Source: JANSYP01 sp038751255 (GTDB lineage Bacteria > Pseudomonadota > Alphaproteobacteria > Rhodobacterales > Rhodobacteraceae). From it: a DNA stretch of 64,000 bases. Below are positions 17,964 to 24,869 of this stretch, one piece after another. The notes below the pieces were generated by a model, which was not told the DNA's origin, searched no databases, and saw only the letters and a program-made list of their open reading frames with translations. The stretch lies in assembly GCA_038751255.1 (NCBI GenBank), contig JBCDGN010000003.1, positions 1-64,000 of the forward strand, read 5' to 3'. Numbering within the stretch: position 1 is the stretch's first letter; every line of letters begins with the position of its first letter. The position numbers and the translations under genes were made by a program.

Positions 17964-18421
17964 ATCGGCAGAGCGGTCTGGGATTTGATCTCTTCCATCG
18001 AAAGGAGCGCCGTCACGTTGTAGATCCGCACTTCAGAAATAAGCGCTTGGTAAAACTCATCATACGCCCGCGCATTTCGAACTCTGACCTTGAGAATGTA
18101 GTCGATATCCCCTGCAAGACGGTGCGCCTCCAACACCTCAGGTCTGGCGCGGAGCGTCGCCAGAAAGCGCGCCTGCCAATCGGCTTCATGCTCTGATGTG
18201 CGGATTAGGACGAAAAAACACGCCTCCAGCCCTAAAGCCTCGGGATCTAGCAGCGCAACAGTGCCCCGGATCACCCCGGCCTCGCGCATTTTGCGGATTC
18301 TGTTCCAAACAGGGGTCTTTGAGGCGCCCACTTTTTTGGCAATTGCATCAAGCGGTTGATCTGCGTTTTCTTGCAGCTCTGAAAGGATTTTCCGATCGGT
18401 GTCGTCCAGTCGAAATGCCAT
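17960..18421 (-). CDS. Lrp/AsnC family transcriptional regulator
   Basis: A 153-residue regulator. The N-terminal helix-turn-helix is LDDTDRKILSELQENADQPL then ASKTPVWNRIRKMREAGVI. The C-terminal RAM ligand-binding domain includes AHRLAGDIDYILKVRVRNAR. Lrp proteins form dimers to octamers and answer to amino acids. This one is divergent from the DUF2849-cysI-cysH operon, with two exact copies of ACAATGTTCT in the shared 154-bp gap. A role in controlling cysteine/sulfur assimilation is the natural inference. Confidence 0.93.
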   Translation of the reverse strand: MAFRLDDTDRKILSELQENADQPLDAIAKKVGASKTPVWNRIRKMREAGVIRGTVALLDPEALGLEACFFVLIRTSEHEADWQARFLATLRARPEVLEAHRLAGDIDYILKVRVRNARAYDEFYQALISEVRIYNVTALLSMEEIKSQTALPI

Positions 18422-18475
18422 TCGCTATAACCCTCCATTCTCAGAAAAATACTCTTGCATGCCTGTGTGATCAGG

Positions 18476-18526
18476 ACAATGTTCTTATTACAACGACGCC
18501 ATAGCAAAATAGAGGAACAATGTTCT
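18476..18526. promoter_or_regulatory. Candidate Lrp-type operator: two ACAATGTTCT repeats
   Basis: The ten-base sequence ACAATGTTCT occurs at 18476-18485 and again at 18517-18526, 41 bp apart, about four helical turns. The second copy lies in the perfect palindrome GAACAATGTTC (18515-18525). Both are between the Lrp gene and the sulfur operon it faces, the position expected for an autoregulated Lrp-family control site. Confidence 0.5.
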
Positions 18527-18575
18527 ATATCTAAGGGGCCAGGGCGCCTCTGGCACAGCAATGGAGAGATCCCGA

Positions 18576-18881
18576 ATGAGCCGTCGTTTCAAGCCAAAGA
18601 TTGTCACCGCCAACGATCTGTTCGAAGGCGACGTGATCTATCTGACCGCGGATGACGCATGGTCCCGCGATCATCGAGAGGCTGAGCTTATCGAAGATGA
18701 GGCGCATGCTGATTTGCGACTGCTCTTTGCCAGCCAGCAACAGGATCGGGTTGTTGGCGCCTATCTTGCAGATGCGCTTCCAGGTCCTGCTGGGCCCGAA
18801 CCCGTGCATTTCCGCGAAGCCTTTCGCGCGAAAGGCCCCTCCAATTATCCCCATGGCAAGCAAGCCGAAGCCAACGCTTAA
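18576..18881 (+). CDS. DUF2849 domain protein of the sulfite-reduction operon
   Basis: A 101-residue protein with the family opening RRFKPKIVTANDLFEGDVIY and the closing EPVHFREAFRAKGPSNY. DUF2849 proteins are found in alphaproteobacteria almost always directly upstream of cysI; a role in delivering or regulating sulfite reductase is suspected but not shown. The start at 18576 is seven bases after GGAGAG; the ATG at 18561 is part of that ribosome-site segment. It is the first gene of the operon, with cysI 24 bp downstream. Confidence 0.88.
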   Translation: MSRRFKPKIVTANDLFEGDVIYLTADDAWSRDHREAELIEDEAHADLRLLFASQQQDRVVGAYLADALPGPAGPEPVHFREAFRAKGPSNYPHGKQAEANA

Positions 18882-18905
18882 GGCCCGTCAGACCGGAGAT
18901 TTCCC

Positions 18906-20585
18906 ATGTATCGCTATGATGAGTTTGATGATGCTTTCGTGCGCAGCCGCGTGGCACAGTTCCGGGGCCAAGTGGACCGTCGCATCGATGGGTCACTGAC
19001 CGAGGATGAGTTCAAGCCACTGCGCTTGATGAACGGTCTTTACTTGCAGCTTCATGCCTACATGCTGCGGGTCGCGATCCCCTATGGTACGCTCGATGGC
19101 GCCAAAATGCGCCAGCTCGCCTATTTGGCGGAACGCTGGGACAAAGGTTATGGCCATTTCACGACCCGCCAGAACATCCAGTACAACTGGCCCAAGTTGC
19201 AAGATGTGCCGGATATGCTCGACGCGTTGGCGGATGTCGGCATGCATGCGTTGCAGACATCGGGCAACACCATCCGCAATGTGACCTCGGACCATTTCGC
19301 TGGCGCCGCAGCCGATGAGATTGCTGATCCTCGCCCCTATGCTGAGCTGTTGCGGCAGTGGTCGACTGATCACCCTGAGTTTCAGTTCCTTGGCCGGAAG
19401 TTCAAGATCGCGATCACTGGCAGCCCCAATGACCGCGCTGTGACCGGCGCGCATGATATCGGACTACGGATTGTCCAAAACGACGCTGGCGAGATCGGGT
19501 TCACTGTTCTCGTGGGTGGGGGCCTTGGCCGGACGCCCATGATCGGCAAAGTGATGCGTGAATTCCTGCCCGAGAAAGATCTGCTTCCATACGTTGAGGC
19601 GATCCTGTCGGCCTACAACTCCCTGGGCCGCAGAGACAATAAATACAAAGCCAGGATCAAGATCACCGTTCATGAAAATGGGCTCGACACCTTCCGCGAG
19701 AAGGTCGAAGAACGCTTTGCCGAGATCAGACCGCGTTTCACCGGGGTTGATCAGACTGTTCTCGATGGGATTGCGGGTCATTTCGCGCCCCCATCTTGGC
19801 GTGATGCCTCGGTTGAGGATTTTGACCGCGCCTATCAAATTGATCCGATCTTCCGCTCTTGGGCAGACACCAATCTGACCGCCCACCGCGCGCCAGGCTA
19901 TGCAATCGTGTCAATTTCGCTCAAAGCCCATGGCGAGACCCCGGGCGATGCCACAGCCGAACAGATGCGGGTGATGGCAGATCTGGCCGAACGCTTTGGC
20001 CATGACGAATTGCGCATTAGTCACGAGCAAAACGTGATATTGCCACATGTCCATAAATCGGACCTGCCGGTGCTGCACGCGGTTCTGAAACGCCACGGCC
20101 TTGCGACGGCAAATATCGGACTTGCCTCCGACATCATCGCCTGCCCCGGTATGGATTATTGCGCGCTCGCGACGGCGCGTTCGATCCCCGTAGCACAAGA
20201 GCTTGCCACGCGCCTTGATACCCTGAAGATCGAGCATGAGGTCGGCGCGCTTAAGATCAAAATCTCTGGCTGCATCAATGCCTGTGGGCATCACCATGTG
20301 GGCCATATCGGCATCTTGGGCCTCGACCGTGCCGGCGTGGAAAACTACCAGATCACGCTTGGGGGCGATGGCACCGAGAGTACCGCGATTGGCGACCGCA
20401 CGGGTCCAGGCTTTGCCTATGATGAGATCGTGCCTGCGGTCGAGCGCCTGATCCTGACCTATCTGGAGATCCGCGACAGCTCTGATGAGACCTTCCTAGA
20501 GGCCTATCGCCGGACCGGCATGGCGCCCTTCAAGGACGCGCTTTACGGCGACACTTTGAAAGGGAGCCGCGCCCGTGCCGCTTGA
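18906..20585 (+). CDS. cysI: Assimilatory nitrite/sulfite reductase (sirohaem, 4Fe-4S)
   Basis: A 559-residue reductase that converts sulfite to sulfide with six electrons. It shows the duplicated ferredoxin-like and sirohaem-binding domains: GYGHFTTRQNIQYNW in the first half, RISHEQNVILPHV in the second. The 4Fe-4S/sirohaem cysteines are in ACPGMDYC and SGCINACGHHH (C-x5-C and C-x3-C), near residues 415-460. Nitrite reduction is possible by family, but the flanking cysH and DUF2849 point to sulfite. A GGAG site lies eight bases before the ATG. The 3' end overlaps cysH by 11 nt. Confidence 0.95.
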   Translation: MYRYDEFDDAFVRSRVAQFRGQVDRRIDGSLTEDEFKPLRLMNGLYLQLHAYMLRVAIPYGTLDGAKMRQLAYLAERWDKGYGHFTTRQNIQYNWPKLQDVPDMLDALADVGMHALQTSGNTIRNVTSDHFAGAAADEIADPRPYAELLRQWSTDHPEFQFLGRKFKIAITGSPNDRAVTGAHDIGLRIVQNDAGEIGFTVLVGGGLGRTPMIGKVMREFLPEKDLLPYVEAILSAYNSLGRRDNKYKARIKITVHENGLDTFREKVEERFAEIRPRFTGVDQTVLDGIAGHFAPPSWRDASVEDFDRAYQIDPIFRSWADTNLTAHRAPGYAIVSISLKAHGETPGDATAEQMRVMADLAERFGHDELRISHEQNVILPHVHKSDLPVLHAVLKRHGLATANIGLASDIIACPGMDYCALATARSIPVAQELATRLDTLKIEHEVGALKIKISGCINACGHHHVGHIGILGLDRAGVENYQITLGGDGTESTAIGDRTGPGFAYDEIVPAVERLILTYLEIRDSSDETFLEAYRRTGMAPFKDALYGDTLKGSRARAA

Positions 20586-21336
20586 GGCACCACTAGCTTC
20601 AGTCGCAGAACGCGTCCTTGACCTCAATCGCCGCTACAAGCACCATGCGGCGACGGAGGTTTTGGCGCATGCGATCAGCGATCCCCAGCTAGGCCGGATC
20701 GCCATGGTTTCGTCCTTCGGGGCAGAATCTGTGGCGCTTTTGCATATGGTGTCCGTGATCGATCCCACTACGCCGGTGCTGTTCATCGATACAAGAATGC
20801 TCTTCCAAAAGACCCTAGAGTATCAAACGCAGGTCTCAGAACGGCTCGGGCTTGTCAATGTGCGTGTGGTGCGCGCCTCAAACCTCACTCTTTTGCTTGA
20901 AGACAGGGATAACAGCCTCCACCGTCGCGATACCAATGCTTGCTGTGATCTGCGCAAAACACGCCCACTTGAAGAGGCTCTGAGCGGTTTCGATGCTTGG
21001 ATCACTGGCCGCAAACGGTTCCAGGCTGGCAGCCGCGCCGCTTTGGAGTTTTTCGAAGATGAAGATGGGCGTCGGATCAAGGTCAATCCCCTGGCCCATT
21101 GGACGCCTGAGGACGTTCAAGACTATATGATCAACAACCGCCTCCCTCGCCATCCATTGGTGGCCAAAGGCTATCCCTCAATCGGTTGCGCGCCCTGCAC
21201 TTCGCCTGTTCAAGCGGGGGAAGACCCGCGAGCAGGACGTTGGCGCGGGGATGAAAAAGAAGAATGTGGCATTCATATCGTGGATGGTAAAATCGTCCGC
21301 GGACCGATTGCCGCCACCGAAGGAGACGCCGCATGA
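20575..21336 (+). CDS. cysH: Assimilatory adenylyl-sulfate (APS/PAPS) reductase
   Basis: A 253-residue enzyme that reduces adenylyl sulfate to sulfite with thioredoxin. The pyrophosphatase-like nucleotide loop is MVSSFGAESVALLHMV. Two cysteine pairs (CCDLRKTRP and GCAPCTSPV) that bind a 4Fe-4S cluster mark it as the APS-using type, and the catalytic cysteine is in EECGIH. The GTG start at 20575 lies inside the end of cysI. The 3' end overlaps the DUF934 start as ATGA, so the three genes are coupled. Confidence 0.94.
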   Translation: MPLEAPLASVAERVLDLNRRYKHHAATEVLAHAISDPQLGRIAMVSSFGAESVALLHMVSVIDPTTPVLFIDTRMLFQKTLEYQTQVSERLGLVNVRVVRASNLTLLLEDRDNSLHRRDTNACCDLRKTRPLEEALSGFDAWITGRKRFQAGSRAALEFFEDEDGRRIKVNPLAHWTPEDVQDYMINNRLPRHPLVAKGYPSIGCAPCTSPVQAGEDPRAGRWRGDEKEECGIHIVDGKIVRGPIAATEGDAA

Positions 21337-21740
21337 GCGTGATCGTAACCGACAGCGGGTTCGCCGAAGATGATTGGACAGGCGAACTTGCGCCCCTGGA
21401 GACGCTTGAGGCCGACGCCCGCGCTGTGGATGTCCCAAGCGATGCTGATGCTGCGGTTTTAAGCGAGCGTTTGAAAGATCTGGAGATGATCCGGATCGAT
21501 TTCCCCAAATTCGCAGACGGGCGCGGCTTTACCATTGCCCAGAGACTGCGGGCGATGGGATATAAGGGCCGTCTGCGCGCCGCCGGTCATGTTTTAGCAG
21601 ACCAATATACCATGGCCCGGCGCGTTGGATTTGATGAAGTTGAAATTTCCGATGAGCTCGCCCAACGCCAGCCAGAAGCTCAATGGCTCTTCAGCGCTGA
21701 CTGGAAGGCCCATGATTACCAAGCCAAACTGCGCGGGTAG
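21333..21740 (+). CDS. DUF934 domain protein (sulfur assimilation operon)
   Basis: A 135-residue protein with the DUF934 core IRIDFPKFADGRGFTIAQRL and KGRLRAAGHVLADQYTMARR. The family is consistently linked to cysH and cysI, and is often described as an oxidoreductase-associated protein of unknown function. It is preceded by GGAGA, overlaps the cysH stop by four bases, and is the last gene of the overlapping run. Confidence 0.9.
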   Translation: MSVIVTDSGFAEDDWTGELAPLETLEADARAVDVPSDADAAVLSERLKDLEMIRIDFPKFADGRGFTIAQRLRAMGYKGRLRAAGHVLADQYTMARRVGFDEVEISDELAQRQPEAQWLFSADWKAHDYQAKLRG

Positions 21741-21808
21741 CAAAAACACCGCTTTGCGACCTGAGACCGCACAGATGCAATAGAGGACAGGGTGTAAGCT
21801 CTGGCGTC

Positions 21809-22651
21809 ATGATGAACGATCAATCTCCGATCGCCGCGAAACCGGCGAGCCCTGCTCTACCCGACGCACAATCCGTGACCGAGGTTCAGCATTACACCGA
21901 CCGGCTGTTTCGGTTCCGGACCACGCGTCCACAGACACTGCGATTTCGCTCAGGCGAATTCGTGATGATCGGTCTGATGGGCGATCCTGACGCCAAAACC
22001 GGGCGTCAGAAACCGATCCTTCGGGCCTATTCCATTGCGTCGCCGTCTTGGGATGACGAGCTAGAGTTTTACTCGATCAAGGTCCAAGACGGGCCGTTGA
22101 CCTCGAAGCTTCAGAATATCCAGCCCGGCGATCAGATCATATTGCGCCCAAAGCCCGTGGGCACCTTGGTCCATGATGCGCTGCTGCCAGGCAAGCGGTT
22201 GTGGTTTTTCTCCACCGGAACAGGGTTTGCACCCTTTGCCTCGCTCTTGCGCGATCCGCAGACCTATGAGGACTACGATCAGGTGATCGTCACTCATACC
22301 TGCCGCGAAGTGGCGGAACTGACTTATTCACGCGAACTTATCGACAGTATCCGGAATGACGATCTCTTGCGCGAGTTGATCGGGGATGGTTTGGACAAGC
22401 TCACATATTATCCAACCACCACGAGGGACGATAGCCCCAAGATGGGCCGGATCACTGAACTGTTGAAGAATGGCACTGTTTTCGCCGATCTGGGCCTTGA
22501 CGGTATGAGCGCTGAAACCGACCGGGCGATGATTTGCGGATCGATGGGGCTCAACCTCGACCTTAAGGAAATCCTCGAAGGCTGGGGCCTTCGCGAAGGT
22601 GCAAATTCAGAACCGAAGGAATTTGTTGTTGAAAAAGCCTTTGTAGGCTGA
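21809..22651 (+). CDS. fpr: Ferredoxin--NADP(+) reductase
   Basis: A 280-residue flavoprotein of the bacterial (subclass I) FNR type. FAD binding is shown by RAYSIASPSWDDELEFYSIK, the pyrophosphate/NADP region by FFSTGTGFAPFASLLRD, and the C-terminal part by AMICGSMGLNLDLKEILEGW. The C-terminus VVEKAFVG, with aromatic residue inside the last four positions, fits bacterial FNRs. It would feed electrons from NADPH to ferredoxin, which sulfite reductase and the nearby P450 could use. It sits 68 bp after DUF934 and may be in the same transcript. Two adjacent ATGs (21809 and 21812) are possible starts. Confidence 0.93.
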   Translation: MMNDQSPIAAKPASPALPDAQSVTEVQHYTDRLFRFRTTRPQTLRFRSGEFVMIGLMGDPDAKTGRQKPILRAYSIASPSWDDELEFYSIKVQDGPLTSKLQNIQPGDQIILRPKPVGTLVHDALLPGKRLWFFSTGTGFAPFASLLRDPQTYEDYDQVIVTHTCREVAELTYSRELIDSIRNDDLLRELIGDGLDKLTYYPTTTRDDSPKMGRITELLKNGTVFADLGLDGMSAETDRAMICGSMGLNLDLKEILEGWGLREGANSEPKEFVVEKAFVG

Positions 22652-22683
22652 ACGCGCCAATTTTTCCAAACTCAAGCACTGAC

Positions 22684-22707
22684 AAAAAAAGGGGGCGCGA
22701 GGCCCCC
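22684..22707 (-). terminator. Rho-independent terminator of the VPLPA-CTERM gene
   Basis: On the minus strand GGGGGC and GCCCCC (22691-22707, 5-nt loop) form a GC-rich hairpin followed directly by seven T residues (22690-22684). It lies 26 bp after the stop of the minus-strand gene; on the plus strand the A-run comes before the stem, so it should not stop the FNR transcript by the classical mechanism. Confidence 0.85.
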
Positions 22708-22732
22708 AGGTAGCGTTGTTGTGCGGTCAAGC

Positions 22733-23329
22733 TTAGGCCCGCTTGCGGCGGCGCAGCGCGACCAAGCCGCCGATGCCAGCAGCCAAAAGCGGCAAAGCGG
22801 CCGGTAGCGGAACCGCCGCAGTGGTCAAAGCGATATCATAGGTGGACGCGACACCTTTGCTCTGTGTCCCATCGATGACAAAGGTGTACAAGCCAGGCGC
22901 AACCCCAGAGAAGATCACCGTGCCGGGCCCCTGAGGGCTGATGAGGCTCACCGTGCTTGACATGTTGTTGGAGTCGGTGAGCACAAAGTCAGTAAGCTTT
23001 GGGCCGGCTTTCGGCTGAAAGGTAGAGTCAAAGCCAACGCCTGCATCCAGATCGACGCCATTGGTATCGGCAAGATCGACGAAAGTCAGGCTGAAGGCGG
23101 ATTTTGTGCTGAAGGTGAACGTGTCCATGGAGCCGACGATACGACCGGCGATGCCATAGATTGTTCCTGGGCCAACCTGTCCAAGATCGGCGGACACGGT
23201 CACATCCCCGGTGGAGTTGCTCCGAAAGCCATCGCTTTCAACAAACAGAAAATCCGGTGTGGTAAGAGCGAATGCCGAACTCGGCAGAGCGAGCGATGCG
23301 GCAAGGGCGAGAGTTTTCACAAAATTCAT
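22733..23329 (-). CDS. VPLPA-CTERM sorting-domain exported protein
   Basis: A 198-residue protein with a signal peptide (MNFVKTLALAASLALPSSAFA), a beta-rich middle domain of unknown function, and a C-terminal sorting tripartite signal: VPLPA, a hydrophobic helix (ALPLLAAGIGGLVAL) and RRRKRA. Such tails are recognised by exosortase-type enzymes in Rhodobacterales and mark exopolysaccharide-associated surface proteins; no exosortase gene is in this window. The start at 23329 gives a normal signal peptide, and the frame continues upstream only as weak sequence. It is convergent with FNR and ends in a clear terminator. Confidence 0.88.
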   Translation of the reverse strand: MNFVKTLALAASLALPSSAFALTTPDFLFVESDGFRSNSTGDVTVSADLGQVGPGTIYGIAGRIVGSMDTFTFSTKSAFSLTFVDLADTNGVDLDAGVGFDSTFQPKAGPKLTDFVLTDSNNMSSTVSLISPQGPGTVIFSGVAPGLYTFVIDGTQSKGVASTYDIALTTAAVPLPAALPLLAAGIGGLVALRRRKRA

Positions 23330-23399
23330 TGCACTGATCCATGTTGAGCGATGGATGTATTGTGCCAATTATCCGCGTATTTTCACAAATACCTTCTAT

Positions 23400-24081
23400 G
23401 TGTTTAGTTAATTGCTTTTAAAGGTAAATAATTAACCATCTTCTTGGGGCGCTAACCACTTTCCTGTGGACAATTTACCAATTTCTTGGGGTTTTTCCTG
23501 CCTGGGAAACCAATCCTGCGGTGTCAAAAGCGGTCTCCAAAACCTGCGGCTCCTACGACGCAGGCGACACTCACAGCCTCTTGAGCGCCGGATTTGCACC
23601 CGTGACTCGCTTAGTTGCACCCAAGTTGGACTGTTGCTTGGATTGCAAACCGGCGTCGTAACTCTTGCGTGTGACAGCCATAGAACTTGGCAGGGTAAAG
23701 ACATTAGACACTGCAGGCCTGACCGGTGTTCTAGGCGCAAGTGAAGCGGTCGACAGCGAAGGCCTAGGCTGGTCCCAAACTGAAACGCCCCGATCTTCGG
23801 AATGTTGGGTGTGATGAGAACGGCGCTGTGGCTTTCTTTTGCTGCGCCTTGATATGCCCGAGCACCGCGCATAGCTGGGTTCTTTCAGGGATCGCGGCAT
23901 GTGTAACCCCGAGATCTTCGGGTCGAAGACTGTCCCCACCGGGAAAAGAGCGCTTTGTCGCAGGCGACAGTTCGCGTTATGATCAATCCTATCGGGTAAA
24001 CATTCACTCCTGCCTTGCACGACGCAACGGCGACAGGTACGTGCCCAGCAGACTTATCGAAACCACAAAAGGACGACTAAA
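23400..24081. other. Gene-poor interval upstream of infC
   Basis: Nearly 700 bp with no frame that resembles a known protein. The minus-strand frame at 23432-23872 is rich in Arg/Trp and looks like chance. The first 50 bp are AT-rich and may hold the promoter of the VPLPA gene. The last part must hold the infC promoter and leader. Fragments resembling tRNA arms occur (see rejected items) but no complete tRNA folds. Confidence 0.5.
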
Positions 24082-24084
24082 ATA
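24068..24084 (+). promoter_or_regulatory. infC ribosome site and ATA initiation codon
   Basis: AAAGGA at 24068-24073 is followed at a normal spacing by ATA (24082-24084), the codon before the conserved IF3 residues ARRPHNAPP. No ATG, GTG or TTG fits the conserved N-terminus. infC genes often use rare start codons because IF3 rejects them, which gives negative feedback. Confidence 0.7.
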
Positions 24085-24624
24085 GCCAGACGACCCCATA
24101 ATGCCCCGCCGACAAGAGAAACTGGCCCTCGGATCAATGGCCGTATCCGATCCCAGGAAATCCGTCTTATCGGACCTCAGGGCGAAAATGTTGGATTGAC
24201 CACTCCTGCCCGCGGGCTTGAGCTTGCTGAGCGCGTCGGTCTCGACCTCGTTGAAATCTCTCCGAATGCCAGTCCACCGGTCTGTAAGATCATGGATTTC
24301 GGCAAGTTCAAGTACGAGCAGCAGAAACGGGAAAGCGAGGCCCGCAAAAAGCAAAAGACCATCGACGTGAAGGAGGTGAAGTTTCGCCCCAACACCGATA
24401 CCCACGATTACGATGTGAAGATGCGCAATGTAACCAAGTTCCTGGAGAACGGGGATAAGGTAAAAGTGACCCTGCGCTTTCGCGGTCGTGAGATGGCTCA
24501 CCAGAATTTGGGACGCGAGTTGCTCGAACGCGTCGCCGAAGACATCAAAGAGATCGGCAAGGTCGAAAACATGCCGAAGATGGAAGGCCGTCAGATGGTC
24601 ATGATGATCGGCCCCGCAAAGTAA
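24082..24624 (+). CDS. infC: Translation initiation factor IF-3
   Basis: A 180-residue IF3. The N-terminal domain runs from ARRPHNAPPTRETGPRINGR through ARGLELAERVGLDLVEISPN, followed by the linker YEQQKRESEARKKQKTID and the C-terminal ribosome-binding domain ending GRQMVMMIGPAK. IF3 binds the 30S subunit, prevents early subunit joining and proofreads the start codon. A frame beginning at the TTG at 24196 would cut off the first 38 residues, so the ATA at 24082 is taken as the start. rpmI and rplT, its usual neighbours, do not follow. A strong terminator lies 25 bp downstream. Confidence 0.95.
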   Translation: MARRPHNAPPTRETGPRINGRIRSQEIRLIGPQGENVGLTTPARGLELAERVGLDLVEISPNASPPVCKIMDFGKFKYEQQKRESEARKKQKTIDVKEVKFRPNTDTHDYDVKMRNVTKFLENGDKVKVTLRFRGREMAHQNLGRELLERVAEDIKEIGKVENMPKMEGRQMVMMIGPAK

Positions 24625-24648
24625 GCTTTCGATGAATGATAAATTTCG

Positions 24649-24674
24649 GGCCCGGTCATTGTACCGGGCCTTTT
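24649..24674 (+). terminator. Rho-independent terminator of infC
   Basis: GGCCCGGT (24649-24656) pairs with ACCGGGCC (24663-24670) around a six-base loop, followed by TTTT. It lies 25 bp after the infC stop codon. Confidence 0.9.
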
Positions 24675-24869
24675 CATGTCAGCCTCAAGATCAGCAGACA
24701 TGATTGACGCAACGGTATCAACCACACCGCCTTAAATCACCGCTCTTTGTCTTTTGCCGAAGCCTCTTTCAGATTACTATGATCCTTAAACCAAAGCATT
24801 TGAATCAATCATTCTGTCCATTGAGGTCTGCAAAGTCCTGATCTGTTTCTACGATAAGAGCCTTCTGTC

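Noticed and set aside
23531..23601. tRNA-like pieces: a tRNA-Trp-like anticodon loop (GGTCTCCAAAACC, 23531-23545) and, on the other strand, a T-arm-like GGGTGCAAATCC near 23590-23601
   Set aside because: The two pieces are on opposite strands, the anticodon stem does not pair, and no acceptor stem or CCA end fits. No tRNA can be folded.
23432..23872. 146-codon minus-strand frame upstream of infC
   Set aside because: Very rich in Arg, Trp and Pro without hydrophobic core pattern, no ribosome site, no known family.
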